Program-made: the position numbers and the translations under genes
The notes under the pieces: generated by a model
Database searches by the model: none
Seen by the model: the letters and a program-made list of their open reading frames with translations, nothing else
What the model was told of the DNA's origin: nothing
Shown: one piece after another, positions 10,476-22,465 of the stretch
Layout of the letters: each line of letters begins with the position of its first letter
Position numbering within the stretch: position 1 is the first letter of the stretch
Source of the DNA: Geosiphon pyriformis
Taxonomy: Eukaryota; Glomeromycota; Glomeromycetes; Archaeosporales; Geosiphonaceae
NCBI GenBank assembly: GCA_016748015.1
Contig: JAAOMT010000134.1
Span: 373,341-437,340, forward strand
DNA length: 64,000 nt
Direction of reading: 5' to 3'

Positions 10476-11339
10476 CCAGGAACTTTTTCCACTTTAGAAA
10501 CATGGCAAGCTAAAGAATTGTTTATAATAACCACCATCCCAGCCCCAAGAAAACCTTTATTCAAACCAGATGAGAAAATCCGAACTCTCTTAAACTTATT
10601 TATAATCTATGGCCTAGTGCTAAGTCTTAACTTTGTTTCTGTAATAAATGAGACCATATTCTCAGATTCTTTATGCCAATACATAATATCTTTTTGTTTA
10701 GCAGGGACATTGATACCTCAAACATTACATGTAGCAACCTTCCAAACTAGATCACTTATTGAGATAAAAAAGATTTCTAGAAACCTGAGCTGGCACACAA
10801 CAGATCTAACTTCCCCAAAACAGAACCAACAGAAGCTTCAAGAGCCACCAATTTTGACTCAAGACTGCCAATCTTGAAGATTAACACTCTTATGCCACTT
10901 GAACTAAGAACTGAAGCATCATTAGCAACAGAAAAAAAGGGTGCAGAATGAGCATCAGGAACATCTAATATTATATCCAAATCCACATTAGAATTCACAA
11001 CTGCAGACAAAACTGAAATAAGAAACTGAGAGACAGAAGTTGAGTGGCTCTATTAAGAGATAGACACCAGAGGTACCAGTACAATACCATTCAATTGTTT
11101 TACAATGTCTAACACCTGATCAGACAAAAGCTCAAGAGAGTGTTCTAATATTAACAAATGTGCATCCAAAGAAAAGTTCAATAAAGTGAGAAAGGAGCAT
11201 TTATCATCAGAATCCATACCAACAATAGAAAAAAAACCAGAACCTGCCCCAGCAGAGTGATTATAAAAGGTGGATGCAACCAGAACTACTTGAGTCCAAG
11301 ACCTGCCACCAAAAGCAGCCGGATGAGAAATGAGGATGT
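10476..11339 (-). mobile_element. LINE copy A, middle segment (end of ORF1, start of ORF2 endonuclease)
   Basis: Minus strand, between the two Gypsy insertions. The right part continues ORF1 after its zinc knuckle (ISHPAAFGGRSWTQVV, then LLSDQVLDIVKQL, then LESKLVALEASVGSVLGKL, a coiled-coil-like tail). The left part starts the ORF2 endonuclease: WKVATCNVRGINV (catalytic Asn) near 10720-10755, FITETKLR (Glu) and GLNKGFLGAG. The endonuclease frame carries on cleanly into 1-282 when element 1 and one CCAG are removed. Copy B has the same order at 33880-34650. Confidence 0.85.
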
Positions 11340-12167
11340 TGTTACTCATAAAATATAGGAAGTATATTAGCATATAAATTAGCCAATCAGAAATAGTCAT
11401 AGTAAATGTGGAATTCCAAGATTCCTCTTAAGAGAAATTGTAGAATTCCAGAAATTTCAAGATTCTCGTACAAAGAATCACAGAATTCCAGAATTCCAGG
11501 ATTCTTTTCAAAAGGAATTGCAGGATTCCTGGTGTGAAAAATTAAGAAATTAAGGAATTTCAATTATGTATATATAGCAGTAGTGTTAGAAACAAAAAGA
11601 GACAGAATTTTTTAGTTAAAAACCTTCCAGTTTAAATTTGATCTAAGCAATCTTCCACATTACAAATAAATAATTATTTACTATCTCAATTCATTCTCCA
11701 CTATCAACATTTTATGTTGATAGTAATTGATACTTAACCACACTGAAACAATAGCTCTTGATCATGGCTATTGATGGGATACTAACTTGTAATCGCTTTT
11801 ACTTGTTTCTTTATTTTCTTTTTATTTTTTTGTTATTTCTTTGGGTTTTACTAAATTGATTAAGAATTAAGTGCTAAGATACAAACATCATAGGGACTGG
11901 TAAAAGACCCATGAAACAAGAGTAGAACACTCATAGATTTGAGAATAGCTTACTAAGAGAATTATTGGCCACAATGCTGAGAAAAAAATTTGACAAAACT
12001 GTGGTTTCAGGAAGCTACGGATAAAACCATTAATTAAATCTCTGTCCAAAAACTTCACACCAAAACCTTCAGAAAACACACCTTTAGATATTAACACCAC
12101 ATATCAATTAAGCACCAAGTTACAAGTTTGTTATTTGATTTGAGACCTCAAATAATCATCTGTAACA
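11340..12167 (+). repeat. 5' LTR of Gypsy element 2
   Basis: 828 bp, TGTTACTC to CTGTAACA, a perfect 6-bp terminal inverted repeat. It carries the GAATTCC-type array (about 11410-11545), TATATATAG near 11569 and a T-rich run at 11800-11850. The primer-binding site follows at 12170 (TAGTGCTCCTTGTGAGG; TGG decayed to TAG). Confidence 0.92.
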
Positions 12168-12229
12168 TTTAGTGCTCCTTGTGAGGTATAATTCTACAGA
12201 GAATCAGCACCAACAATAGTCATTCAAAA

Positions 12230-14270
12230 GTGGCAAAATCAGAAAACATAGGAGCAAACCATTTAGGATTTGCTAAATTCTTATTTTAACAGTACAGCCA
12301 ACAATTAGAATTAAACAATAACCACTTTCCAGCAGAATCTGCCTTTAACTTCTATGTTAATGATAAAATCACAGACTGCTTAAGAGGAACAGTTAACATT
12401 AAGTCTGCAAGGAAAAATTTTTATACAGAATTATTTCAATATACCAGCTTACCAAAAAACTACAGTTTCACACTAATCATCAGAGAAATCAATCAAACCA
12501 TTGAAAGATATACACAACAACAATTCCCTATCACCTATGCAGACAAAGACAAAGGAAGGTTGCAAACACCACCAGTAATATCAAAACAAATACAACCACC
12601 CACTTAGAAGAAAACCAGAGTTGAATCACCAACAAAACCATCATACTACTCTATATCTAGAAGTGCCATCAACATCACATCAACATTACATTAACAGGTG
12701 CGTTCATATTACATGTGACATTAACATTTGGACAACTCCCATTTCAAAGTAAACAAAAAAAAGCAGAATTACTAAGAACCTATGGTGATTATTTTGAAGG
12801 ATTTAAATTGTGATCGCCAATGTTATCAGGATTTCAATTACCACCACCTCAACCAGATTTTGGAAACATAAGTCCCTGAGAGATAATAGAATCAGAAAAA
12901 AAAGAAAAAAAAGAAGCCGAAGATTGGGAATTTACTTACCAGAATCTGATTCCAGAAAACCTGAACTTTAAAACCCTGAACTTTCAGACTCAGCAAAATC
13001 CAAATTTAGAAAATCCATGAATTAAAACTCTGAACTTTCACACCCCTCAAAATCCGAACAATACAAACCCCAAAACAATTAATTAACAAAACTTATCTCT
13101 AGTAATTATCATCAATCAACCACCAATTGAACCGATTATTGAACTGATTCAATAACAGCCATTTTAATCATCTCAACAACCACAACAGCCATTTCAACAG
13201 CCACAATAACAAGTTCAACAATCAAACTTGGATCCAATAGTCTATGCTCCAATAGTAAAACTCAAGAAATTTACCAGCAAAGAAAACAATGCCCAAATAT
13301 GGCTCAATGACATTGAAAATGCCATCATGACCAATGGATAGAACAATGTAAGAGCACTCCAAGCCATTTCCTATTTCTTACAGGATACCACCAACTCATG
13401 GTATCAAAGTTTAGTTGTCAAACCTCAGACATTCCAGAAATTAAAAGTTGCCTTCTTGAGATATTTCAGTAATAATAACAGTATTAATCACCTAGCCAAC
13501 ATCTTCATCACAATCAACTGAAGCAGTTACCACTTACTTGAAATGCTTCCACAGGAATTTGCATCAAATCCAAGCAATCCAAGCTGATTATTTTACAGCA
13601 CCTCAGATTCTAAACCAGTTCATTCGTAGATTGCACAGTAGCATCTTTTAATGTGTACATCCAATGCATTCAGCAGATCTTCAAGCTGCCATGACAAATA
13701 CCAGAGATTTTGAAGCAGCCAAACTCGAAGCTAACCATGCCCAAGCTGTCAATCTAGTGATGAATGGATCATCTGAATTGGATTCTAAGTTAAAACAATT
13801 CAGTAATTCCATCAACCAGAAATTAGAGGGATACTTAGCTAACAATCAGACAATCTATTAACCTTCACAATGATGCAATAATCAAAGAAATGCAAATTGT
13901 TTCCAGGATTAGTCACATCCATCATCTTTGACCAATCAACAGTGGCAGTAGGAGATATGTGTTTGCCACTACTGTGGTAAACAAGAGCATTTAAGAGTTG
14001 ACTGTAGATTAAGAATAGATAACTAATAATCAGAAAATTAATATCAAAACCTGATCCCCGGTTTCCAACTCTGAATTACCAATTCAATCCAGCACCATAT
14101 CAACCAACTTACCTGCCAATGACACAACAGCCAATATATCAACCACCCATATATCAACCTCCAGTTTATCAACCACAGCCACCAGTAATATATTAACCAC
14201 TGCAGCCACAAATAATTTATTAGACACCCATAGTTCAAACACTGCCATTCAACCCAGCTCAAATAACATT
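12230..14270 (+). pseudogene. gag: gag of element 2
   Basis: Homologous to the gag of element 1 along its length, with many stops. GTG at 12230 matches GTG 1246 of element 1. The capsid part is best preserved at 13240-13860 (LKKFTSKENNAQIWLN, then ARDFEAAKLEANHAQAVNL). The zinc knuckle is intact: CHYCGKQEHLRVDC near 13964-14005. The tail is rich in Gln, Tyr and Pro. Confidence 0.8.
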
Positions 14271-14559
14271 AAGAAACCTTAGATCAAGAATTACCCAAAA
14301 CTGGAAATCGGCAATGGTTGTTTACCAATCAATCTCCAGTTCATCCAACCAGCTGTCAGAATCACAACAGTGAAATTCAGGAACTGGGTATACTTAAAAC
14401 CCGAGGTTCCAGAACTATTTAAGTTTCCTGGTTATCCCAGAAGATGCCCAATCCAATAATCCGGAAACCAACCAATAATCAACACTTACCAGCAATATTC
14501 TACCAGCTACTATCACTGAGAACAAATTACTGGATGCCATTTTTCCATTTGAACTTGAG

Positions 14560-15870
14560 AAACTGTTAGCCATGCCATTATTTAGTGGAGCCATTCTCAA
14601 AGAAAAACCTATCACCACCATGTACACCAATGCCAAAGTTGATAGCCATTTAATCAAACTAATTTTAGATAGTAGATCAGCCAGCAGTATCATTACAAGA
14701 CAACTCATGAACCAGTTAGGTTGCTGAGTTGATTGAGCTGTCAATGCACAAATCATTATGGCTGATGAAGCAACCAAAACTCCAATCAGTGAGATTGATA
14801 ACTTTTCTATAGAAGTCAATAGCATTATTGTGCCAATCAAAGTATTAGTCATGAAAGCCATTCAATATTAAGCACTTGTTGGCAATAACTGGCTGTCCAA
14901 AATCAATGTAATGCTTGATTGAAACACGCAAGAGCTCCAACTCAGCCAGAATGGTCAATACACACAGATACCAGCCACATGTGGCTATTTTAAAACACCC
15001 AACATGCCAGCATCCCTTATTGAATTCGAGAAAGAAGAAAAAAAACCTATCTGGGAAGCATACCAAGTTTCATGGGCCAATAAAGACCACAACAAGTTAC
15101 CACTGGTACTTTCATGGGGCAACAACAGGAAAAGAAAGAAAAGAGAAGAACCTACCTGGAATTCTGACCAAGCCTGGAGAACCAATGACAATTAAGAGGA
15201 GCTAATAGATTGGGAATAGAAAAAAAAGACAAAAGAAAAAGGAAAAAGGAAGGAAGAAGGATCAATATCCACTAGCATCACCACTTATAATTCTTACACT
15301 ATACCACAGCAATCTGCTTATTGCTGTCCAAAATTGGTATGCATCAATTGCAACAAGAAATTGTTATCAATGGGTGTCTGCTGTAGCAACAATAAGGAAT
15401 GCCAGATGGCAACCAAGTTTTATTATCACTTATATGTCATAGAACATTTCAAAAGACCAAAATGAATAAAAAAATGGAATAATGAGCCATGCTTGGCTTG
15501 TGGGGAAACTCTCCTTAATGAAAGAATGTGAAATGACATTCCTGGGAGAGGAGGAACATGCGACAAATTGTGTCAATACACAATTCTCATAAGTGACTGG
15601 GTAAGAAAAAAAACACCCATAGACACTGCTTGAAGACATACAGTCAAATGATTGGACAGATGTCCACATAATGATGATAAAATCTAGTGAATGGCACTCG
15701 CCAAAATCAAAGAAGCATCATCAGAAGAAATAAAAACAATTAAAAATAACCCACCTGAACCCATAGAACTTGACTGAGACCCAGAACCAGCCATAAATCT
15801 ACTAGATCCAGAACAATTTCATGAACACTATTAGGAATTAGCACCCACTAGAAAGGAACAAGAGCAATGG
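14560..15870 (+). pseudogene. Protease and Cys-rich region of element 2
   Basis: Protease loop LDSRSASSIIT near 14662 keeps the catalytic Asp; NWLSK follows near 14887. The Cys-rich region at 15340-15930 conserves the pairs CINCNKK, CLACGETLL and YCNKCDL seen in element 1, with about ten stops between. Conservation through decay argues that this domain belonged to the functional ancestor. Confidence 0.75.
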
Positions 15871-16881
15871 TTGGAAAAAATCAACGCTCGACTATGTGAC
15901 TTTCAATACTGTAATAAGTGTGATCTTAATTACAATCCACCAATCTGCATAATCTACATGATCCCAGAAAAAGAAGAATCAATCAACAGCTGTACATTAG
16001 AATTGGAATTAAATTTCAATCCCAGTTTAAACTCTGACAATAATGACAAAAACAATGGTTCTAGCTTTGCTCTAAATAACAATGAAACTTATGACGATTC
16101 AAACTCTGATTCAAACTCCAAAACATTTATTGCACTTTCTGACCTCACCAAGGAACAGGAACTTAAATGGTTCAGCAATAATGGTGAAGGTATTAGGCCA
16201 GAATGTGCACATAATACTGATGCAGAGTTTGATCTGAGATATCCAGGGAAGAATGCCATAAAATTGGAACCCTATTTGTGCACTTGTATTGATCTTAAAA
16301 TAGCATTAAAAATTCTAGCAACAACAATGGTTCAGTTAATATCTAGAAGTAGCTTAGCCAAAAAAGGAATCAACATTAAAAGAGAAATAATTGACACAAG
16401 ATATGTAGGAAATATTATTGCTATGTTACAAAATAACTCAAAAAAAGCATATATTATAGATCTAAACGAAAAGATAGCACAGGCAATATTCCTATCTCTG
16501 GTGAAAACCAGAGAAGAATTAGGGATTACTGCTAGAGAGATACAGAAATTCGGATCAACAAGTAGAATAAACATATCAGTTAATATGGCAGAGAAAGAAG
16601 TTATTAACAAAGAAGAAATTATTTCAACTCATCAATCAATTTCTATTCCACTATATGACCAGTATATATTAGCCATAAAAAAAGAAGTAAAGAATCAAGC
16701 TCAGTTGTTTGAAACAGAAGCCACCATTTGCAAATCAGGAGAGATTGGACTCACTAATCTCTACATATTAGCCAAAAGCCCTAAAAACATCAAAATTTTC
16801 ATCTACAACACAACAGGAAATATCATAAAAATACCAAAGGAAACTGTCATTGGATATTTAACCACTGAAGTTAAGGATTAA
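15871..16881 (+). CDS. dUTPase-containing open segment of element 2
   Basis: 336 codons without a stop. Acidic linker, then dUTPase motifs: DAEFDLRYPG (1; the usual Gly of DAGxDL is Glu), ISRSSLAKKGI (2), REIIDTRYVGNI (3), KIAQAIFLSLV (4) and KFGSTSR (5, decayed). A C-terminal extension of about 130 residues links to RT, as in element 1. It is the least damaged stretch of this element. Probably inactive because motifs 1 and 5 are altered. Confidence 0.8.
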   Translation: MEKINARLCDFQYCNKCDLNYNPPICIIYMIPEKEESINSCTLELELNFNPSLNSDNNDKNNGSSFALNNNETYDDSNSDSNSKTFIALSDLTKEQELKWFSNNGEGIRPECAHNTDAEFDLRYPGKNAIKLEPYLCTCIDLKIALKILATTMVQLISRSSLAKKGINIKREIIDTRYVGNIIAMLQNNSKKAYIIDLNEKIAQAIFLSLVKTREELGITAREIQKFGSTSRINISVNMAEKEVINKEEIISTHQSISIPLYDQYILAIKKEVKNQAQLFETEATICKSGEIGLTNLYILAKSPKNIKIFIYNTTGNIIKIPKETVIGYLTTEVKD

Positions 16882-16999
16882 CCACCAGACCATATTTCAG
16901 ATTTTCTACAGCTTTGTGAATATGTGGACATCACATCACAAACCATTTATGGGTGAAGTGAATGTTATCTGTTCCAACCAGAACAATTGGAACAGATAA

Positions 17000-17600
17000 A
17001 CATGGAGAATTTAGACCCACTCTAACAGATGCAACTAAGGATGTTACTCAGCAATTTCAATGACATTTTTGCTAGTAAAAATGAATTTGGCCATACCAAC
17101 ATCATTTAACATCATCCAACATCAGATTAAGACTGGAGATGCAATGTCAATTAAACAAAGAGCATACAGAGTACCAGTTAGTCATGAGATCATTTGTCAA
17201 AAAATCAATTAGATACTTGTCAACAGGCTAATTCAGTCATCAATAAGTCCACGGTCATTACCAGTGGTACTAGTTTGAAAGAAAAATAAGAAAATCTGCT
17301 TTTGTGTGGATTACCAGAAACTGAATGAAATAACCAAAGGAGACAACTATTTAACTCCAAAGATCCAAGAACTATTTGACACTTTTGGAGGAAATAAATA
17401 GTTCTTAATACTAGATTTAGATAGTGGTTACTGGCAAGTAGCCATGGATTTAGCCAACAAAGAGAAAACAGCATTTACCATAAGAGAGAGAAATTTTGAG
17501 TTTAAAGTCATGCCATTTGGCTTGATGAATGTCCCAGCAATATTTCAATGGCTTATGAAAATTGTTTATACTAAAAATGTGAAGTATAAATAAACAGAAG
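17000..17600 (+). pseudogene. Reverse transcriptase of element 2 (catalytic half deleted)
   Basis: Motifs up to LDLDSGYWQVAMD (motif A) and a motif B region (NVPAIFQWLMKIVYT) are present. The sequence then jumps to the end of the connection domain (KYK-stop-TEAQQKAF). Compared with element 1, about 6609-6952 is missing, including YLDD and the thumb. RT activity is impossible from this copy. Confidence 0.85.
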
Positions 17601-18050
17601 CTCAACAAAAAGCATTCAACACACTAAGAAGAAAGCTTATTTAAGCTCCAGTGTTGATGTATCCAGATCACAACAAACCATTTATCATTACCACCAATAC
17701 ATCAGGCCAAGCATTGGGAGCAGTACTATCACAGAAAAGACCAAATAGAAGAAAACATCTAGTAACTTATGCCAGTAGAAGCTTAAGTCCAGCTGAAAAG
17801 AACTATAGAACACCAGCATTAGAATACTTAGCAATCTATTGGGCAGTTATAAAATGGAAAGAATACTTGAGCCAAAAGTTTGAAATATATATGGATCACA
17901 AAGAATTGACTTCAATCCAGAAGCAAAAATTTGAAGACAACCGCCATGTCAGATGGAAAATAGAACTTTCAACATTCAATTATATGATACATTATAAAAA
18001 GGGAAAAGACAATAAAAATGCTAATGGATTGTTGTAGATGAAACAAATCT
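17601..18050 (+). pseudogene. RNase H of element 2
   Basis: TTNTSGQALGAVLSQ (first catalytic Asp changed to Asn), ALEYLAIYWAV and YMDHKELTS. The RWK motif is intact (VRWKIEL), where element 1 has a stop. Ends at TAA after MKQI, the same place as in element 1. Confidence 0.8.
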
Positions 18051-18079
18051 AAAAAACCAAAAATATAACAAAAGATGAA

Positions 18080-19440
18080 TATACAAAAATACCAACAACT
18101 CTAATATTATATAAATACCCAATTGTTCAAGAAGAAATTATTTCAACAGAAACAAAAGAACATAAAACAACAATCAAAATATTTTATCAACCATCAAAAT
18201 ATACTTTACAAGAAATTCAGATCAACCAATTAGAGTAATTATTGAACCAAAGAAAGAGACAGTACTATTTAACATATATTCAAATCCAACAGCAAGACAT
18301 TTTTATAAAAAAGCAACCATAGAAAGAACCAGAAAAAGATACTATTGGCCATCAATGTATTCAGATATTATTCAATACATTCAAAGTTGTGATGCTTGTC
18401 AAAAAAGAGGTGGAACCAAACTCAATAAATTATTAAGACCAATCAAAGTGGGACAACCATTTAACCATATCAGAATCAACTTAGTTGGACTATTAATAAT
18501 CATCAACAAAGACAACAGATATATTGCAGTAGCCATGGACTATCTCACAAAATGGCCAGAAGCAAAAGCCATTCAAAGAGCAGATGCAGAATCCATTGCC
18601 GAATTCATTTATCAAGACTTAATATGTTGACACGAATGCCCAAAAGAATTACTATTAGATCAAGGAACTCACTTTGTAAACAAAACATTAACAGAACTAA
18701 GTCAAAGATTTAGAATTAAAAGACCATTGTCATTACCATACCATCCACAAACCAATGGATTAGTTGAAAGATTTAATAGAACACTGTATAAAGCAATTGC
18801 CAAGATCAGTCAAGAAAACCAGGACAAATGGAACTTGTTTATACCATCAGTATTATTTGCTTATTGGACAATAAAGCAAGACACTACACAAGTAACACTA
18901 TTTAAATTAGTATATAGTAGAACAACAACATTACCAATTGAAATAGAAGCCAATACTTATCCAACAGAACCAATAAATAAAGACAATTTTCAGGAAATGT
19001 TACTAAAAAGAACATATAACTTAATGGAAACACTAAAAAACAAATGGCAAAGAGCAGCTGATAACATCCAAAAGTCACAAAAAAAACAAAAAAAAAGACA
19101 TGATAACCAACTACTAGAGAAACCAGTTGGATTCAAGATTGGAAACAAAGTACTTTTACATCATACCAAAGTGGAAAAACAATGGAGTAGAAAATTTGAC
19201 CCCAAATAGGATGGACCATTTCACATTAAAAAAATTCTTGGAAATGGAGCTTATAAATTAAGATGAGACAACAAAATCTTAGCCAAAGCAGCACATAGTG
19301 ATTGACTGAAACCATATTACCATATAGTGTCACCATCCACCAATAATATTCCACAATTGAGAGTACAAAGAATACTAGTTTAACCAGATGAGATTTCACA
19401 AGATCTGGAACCAATCATAATTATTAAACCAAACACATAA
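18080..19440 (+). pseudogene. Integrase of element 2
   Basis: As in element 1, the integrase is in a different frame from RNase H. A short deletion near 18195-18210 adds a frameshift. Core residues: IRINLVGLL (Asp 1 changed to Asn), LLDQGTHF (Asp 2 intact) and TNGLVERFNRTL (Glu). LTKWPEAKAIQ keeps the Trp lost in element 1. The GPF module is readable at 19180-19310 with a stop in place of the Trp of KWDGPF. Confidence 0.82.
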
Positions 19441-19471
19441 AAGTTGAACAATAAAGAAAGTATATAAAGAC

Positions 19472-20140
19472 ATGGCAGACATGACAAAAGACTTCAGAAA
19501 AATAGAAATTACTGATGACATCCACTTACTAGCACAACAACTCTTCCAACTGATACAACAACAGAATATAGAAATTATCATTAATCAACAAACTATTAGA
19601 TACTGAGATACTAGAAAGACATCCAAATACAAAAGTCAAAAGAAAACAGAAAACACTATTGACAAAATGGTGTTGAAAATAAAATTAGCAATAAAAGAAC
19701 CAATAAGTATCAACACATATCAAGAGTTGACTAAAGAAACTTGGAAATGGTAGATACACAAATTTCCAAGGAACTTTTGTTATTTCCACTTAAGAAGACA
19801 TTTGAATATTCAGAACTTATACACAGATAAAACAAAACAATTATTCGACACAATAATACTACAACAACTAGAACAATTTGTGGAAAAAAACAATATAACA
19901 ACACAAGCAAGAGCCATCTATTAATTGCATGCTGGATTCCAAGACAGACCAGAAATTCTACTTAATTCAGAAATGGACTTCATTATAGCTAACCAAATGA
20001 GAAAAATAACCAACACCTAATTTGAAGAATTACAAAACAAAATAACACAAGTAATTCTTGAAAAAGAAGTTCAAAAAATACTTCAAGAAAAAGAATTAGA
20101 GTTAGAAGATTTAAGAGATCTTGACGGAGCTCAATATTAA
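19472..20140 (+). pseudogene. Third ORF of element 2
   Basis: ATG 19472 to TAA 20140 is 223 codons in one continuous frame with no net indel, interrupted by four stops (TGA, TAG, TAA, TAA). It starts MADMTKDFRKIEITDDIH and ends DLRDLDGAQY. Residues align with element 1 almost throughout (AQQLFQLIQ, NIQNLYTDKTKQLF, FQDRPEIL, GAQY). No known domain recognised; no signal peptide or membrane helix. Confidence 0.72.
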
Positions 20141-20154
20141 AAAGGAGGGAATAA
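20139..20154 (+). other. Polypurine tract of element 2
   Basis: AAAAAGGAGGGAATAA immediately upstream of the 3' LTR; overlaps the stop of the third ORF. Confidence 0.75.
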
Positions 20155-21017
20155 TATTACTCATAAAATATAGGAAGTATATTAGCATATAAATTAGCCA
20201 ATCAGAAATAGCCATAGTAAATGTGGAATTTCAGGATTTCTCTCAAGAGAAATTGCAAGATTCCAAGAATTTCAGGATTCTTGTACAAGAAATTACAGGA
20301 TTTTAGAATTCCAGGATTTCTCTCAAAAAAAATTGCAGAATTTTAGAAATTCTAGGATTTCTGGTGTGAAGAATTGAAGAATTGAAGAATCTCAATTATG
20401 TATATATAGCAGTAATATTAGAAGCAAAAAGAGACAGAATTTTTTAGTTAGAAACCTCCCAGTTTAGATTTGATCTAAGCAACCTTCCACATTACAAATA
20501 AATAATTATTTACTATCTCAATCTATTCTCTACTATCAACATGAAATGTTGATAGTAATTAATACTTAACCACACTGGAACAATAGCTCTTGATTATGGC
20601 TATTGACAGGATATTAATTTGCAATCACTTTTACTTGTTTCTTTATTTTCTTTTATTTTCTTTTTATTTCTTTGTTATTTCTTTGGGTTTTACTAAATTG
20701 ATTAAGGATTAAGCACTGAGATACAGATGTCATAGGGACTGATAAAAAACCCATGAAACAAGAGTAAAACACTCATAGATTTAAGGATAGCTTACCAGGA
20801 GGATTACCGGCCATCATGCTGAAAAAGAAATTTGATAAAACTACGGTTTCAGGAAGCTATGGATAAAACCATCAATTAAATTTCTGTTCATTATACAAAG
20901 AACTCTAAACCAAAACCTTCAGAAAACACACCTTCAGATATTAACACCACATATCAATCAAGCACCAAGTTACAGGTTTGTTATTTGATTTGAGACCCCA
21001 AATAATTATCTGTAACA
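20155..21017 (+). repeat. 3' LTR of Gypsy element 2
   Basis: 863 bp, starting TATTACTC (TG decayed to TA) and ending CTGTAACA. It shares array, TATA box (near 20400) and T-rich tract with 11340-12167. Differences between the pair are mostly transitions plus small indels in the T tract. Confidence 0.92.
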
Positions 21018-22465
21018 ACATTTTTCTTGGCATACAATTTAGCCAGACAAAGGCAATTTTCCTCTGAACTATTTTTTTTAAATGGCTTGAATGGCTTGGA
21101 AGTGGATGTAATTGTGACATCACACTCCAAAACAGAATGACCAAATTTCCCACAACGTTCACACTGAACCAGATCCATTTTTGTCCAAGAAAGTTTAACA
21201 CCACCAAATATTGGCTCAATGCAATAAGCAGACTCCAGATCCTCTTCAGATTCAAAGCCAATTACAGCACAATAGATCCTATTGCCAGTATTAACAGAAC
21301 AATTGATTACACATGTTTTTCCACCAGCCCTATCCAAAAGAGTGCCAAGATCATGTGCCATTGTTTCCATTAGTAGAGTAAACAAAAGCACTCTAAACTG
21401 ATTCCTAAAAGCCCAAGTTTCATGATCTCCTACAGCTATAGCCACACATACAGAGTTTTTCTTAATGAAAAAAGACTATCTAGATACCAGTTGCTTAGCC
21501 TAATCTGAATTAGCAAATTCTATCACAGTCTTTTGCCACATGTTAATCAATTAAATTCTGATCGACTTAATATTACCAAATTCAGATACTGCAGCGACGA
21601 TTATTTCCTTAGGCATATCCATGGAAATTTTTTTTATAACCACAGCCCAATCTGAATGAATACTTTGTTTTTTGAGATTAGTGTTCATGAAAATCCCTTT
21701 TTCTCTGGCCAATAAAGTGGTTATATTTATGCTTTCTTCAAAAGTGAAGATAGATCTGATAACCCCCTCAAATTTTGAGGGAGTAGTGGTCCCCCCAAAA
21801 CCATTAATAGTTGAAAAAATTTTTCTAATAATTTGAGTTTTTGCTGTAATTAATTTACCTTTTACTGCCAAAAAATTAATATTCAAAGCAAATAATTTTT
21901 TGACTGATACTTCCACTGAAGTTTTGATGATCTTCAGGTCTATCTACTTCTTGTCTAGAGAGATAAACAAGTAAGAAGGGAGCATAATTTCATTATTATT
22001 CATACTATAATTGGAGAAACCAAGAGGAGAACCTAGAACAACACTAGTGTTCACTTTTTTTGCCTTAGGAGTATTAGTTGCTGAGCCCAAAAAAAACCCA
22101 CTGTTTATATCTTCCATGGCAATATTGTTTTCACCACTATTGGACTCACTTTTTAAATCTGAATACATGCTGCCAGAACCAGGTTTGTATAAAAAAACGT
22201 TTCTTTCACCACCTAAGTGCTTAACATTATTTAGAACCACTCTCTTTTTCTGGAAAAAAGAGCCACCAGCAGAACTATGAAAAGCACCCTTGGGCACTTT
22301 TTTTTTAGACATATCACTGCCTGAAGCAGCTTTTAAATCCATGACAAAAGAGTTGTTATTTAAAAAAATATTGAAAAGCTAATAAGAAAAAACAAAAAAA
22401 CTTCTTTTTCAGAAAATGCATTTTTTCGAAGATTTTTGGAAGTAAGAGAGAAAGAAGTTTTTTTT
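21018..22465 (-). pseudogene. LINE copy A, ORF1 (RRM-like plus CCHC knuckle)
   Basis: Minus strand. ATG at 22342 begins MDLKAASGSDMSKKK, and a charged N-terminus follows to 21944. Next come NGFGGTTTPSKFEG, an RRM-like stretch (VVIKKISMDMPKEIIVAAVS, then FGNIKSIRI) and a second fold (RNQFRVLLFTLL, GGKTCVINC). The zinc knuckle is CERCGKFGHSVLEC near 21108-21150. Stops at expected Trp codons (TGG to TAG, e.g. near 21478 and 21500) break it. It continues at 11339 after the element 2 insertion. Such ORF1 proteins are RNA-binding retrotransposition chaperones. The LINE 5' end is about 22465, where it shares AGAGAGAAAGAAGTTTT with copy B (36070-36087). Confidence 0.82.

Larger units (their letters stand above)
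11340..21017 (+). mobile_element. Ty3/Gypsy LTR retrotransposon, element 2 (same family, more decayed)
   Basis: 9.7-kb element with LTRs 11340-12167 and 20155-21017, and the same gene order as element 1. Flanking 4-mers are ATGT (11336-11339) and ACAT (21018-21021), both one CpG-type transition away from ACGT. Many more in-frame stops than element 1, frameshifts, and an internal deletion of roughly 345 bp at about 17572-17580 that removes RT motif C. It sits in ORF1 of LINE copy A. Non-autonomous as read. Confidence 0.92.
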
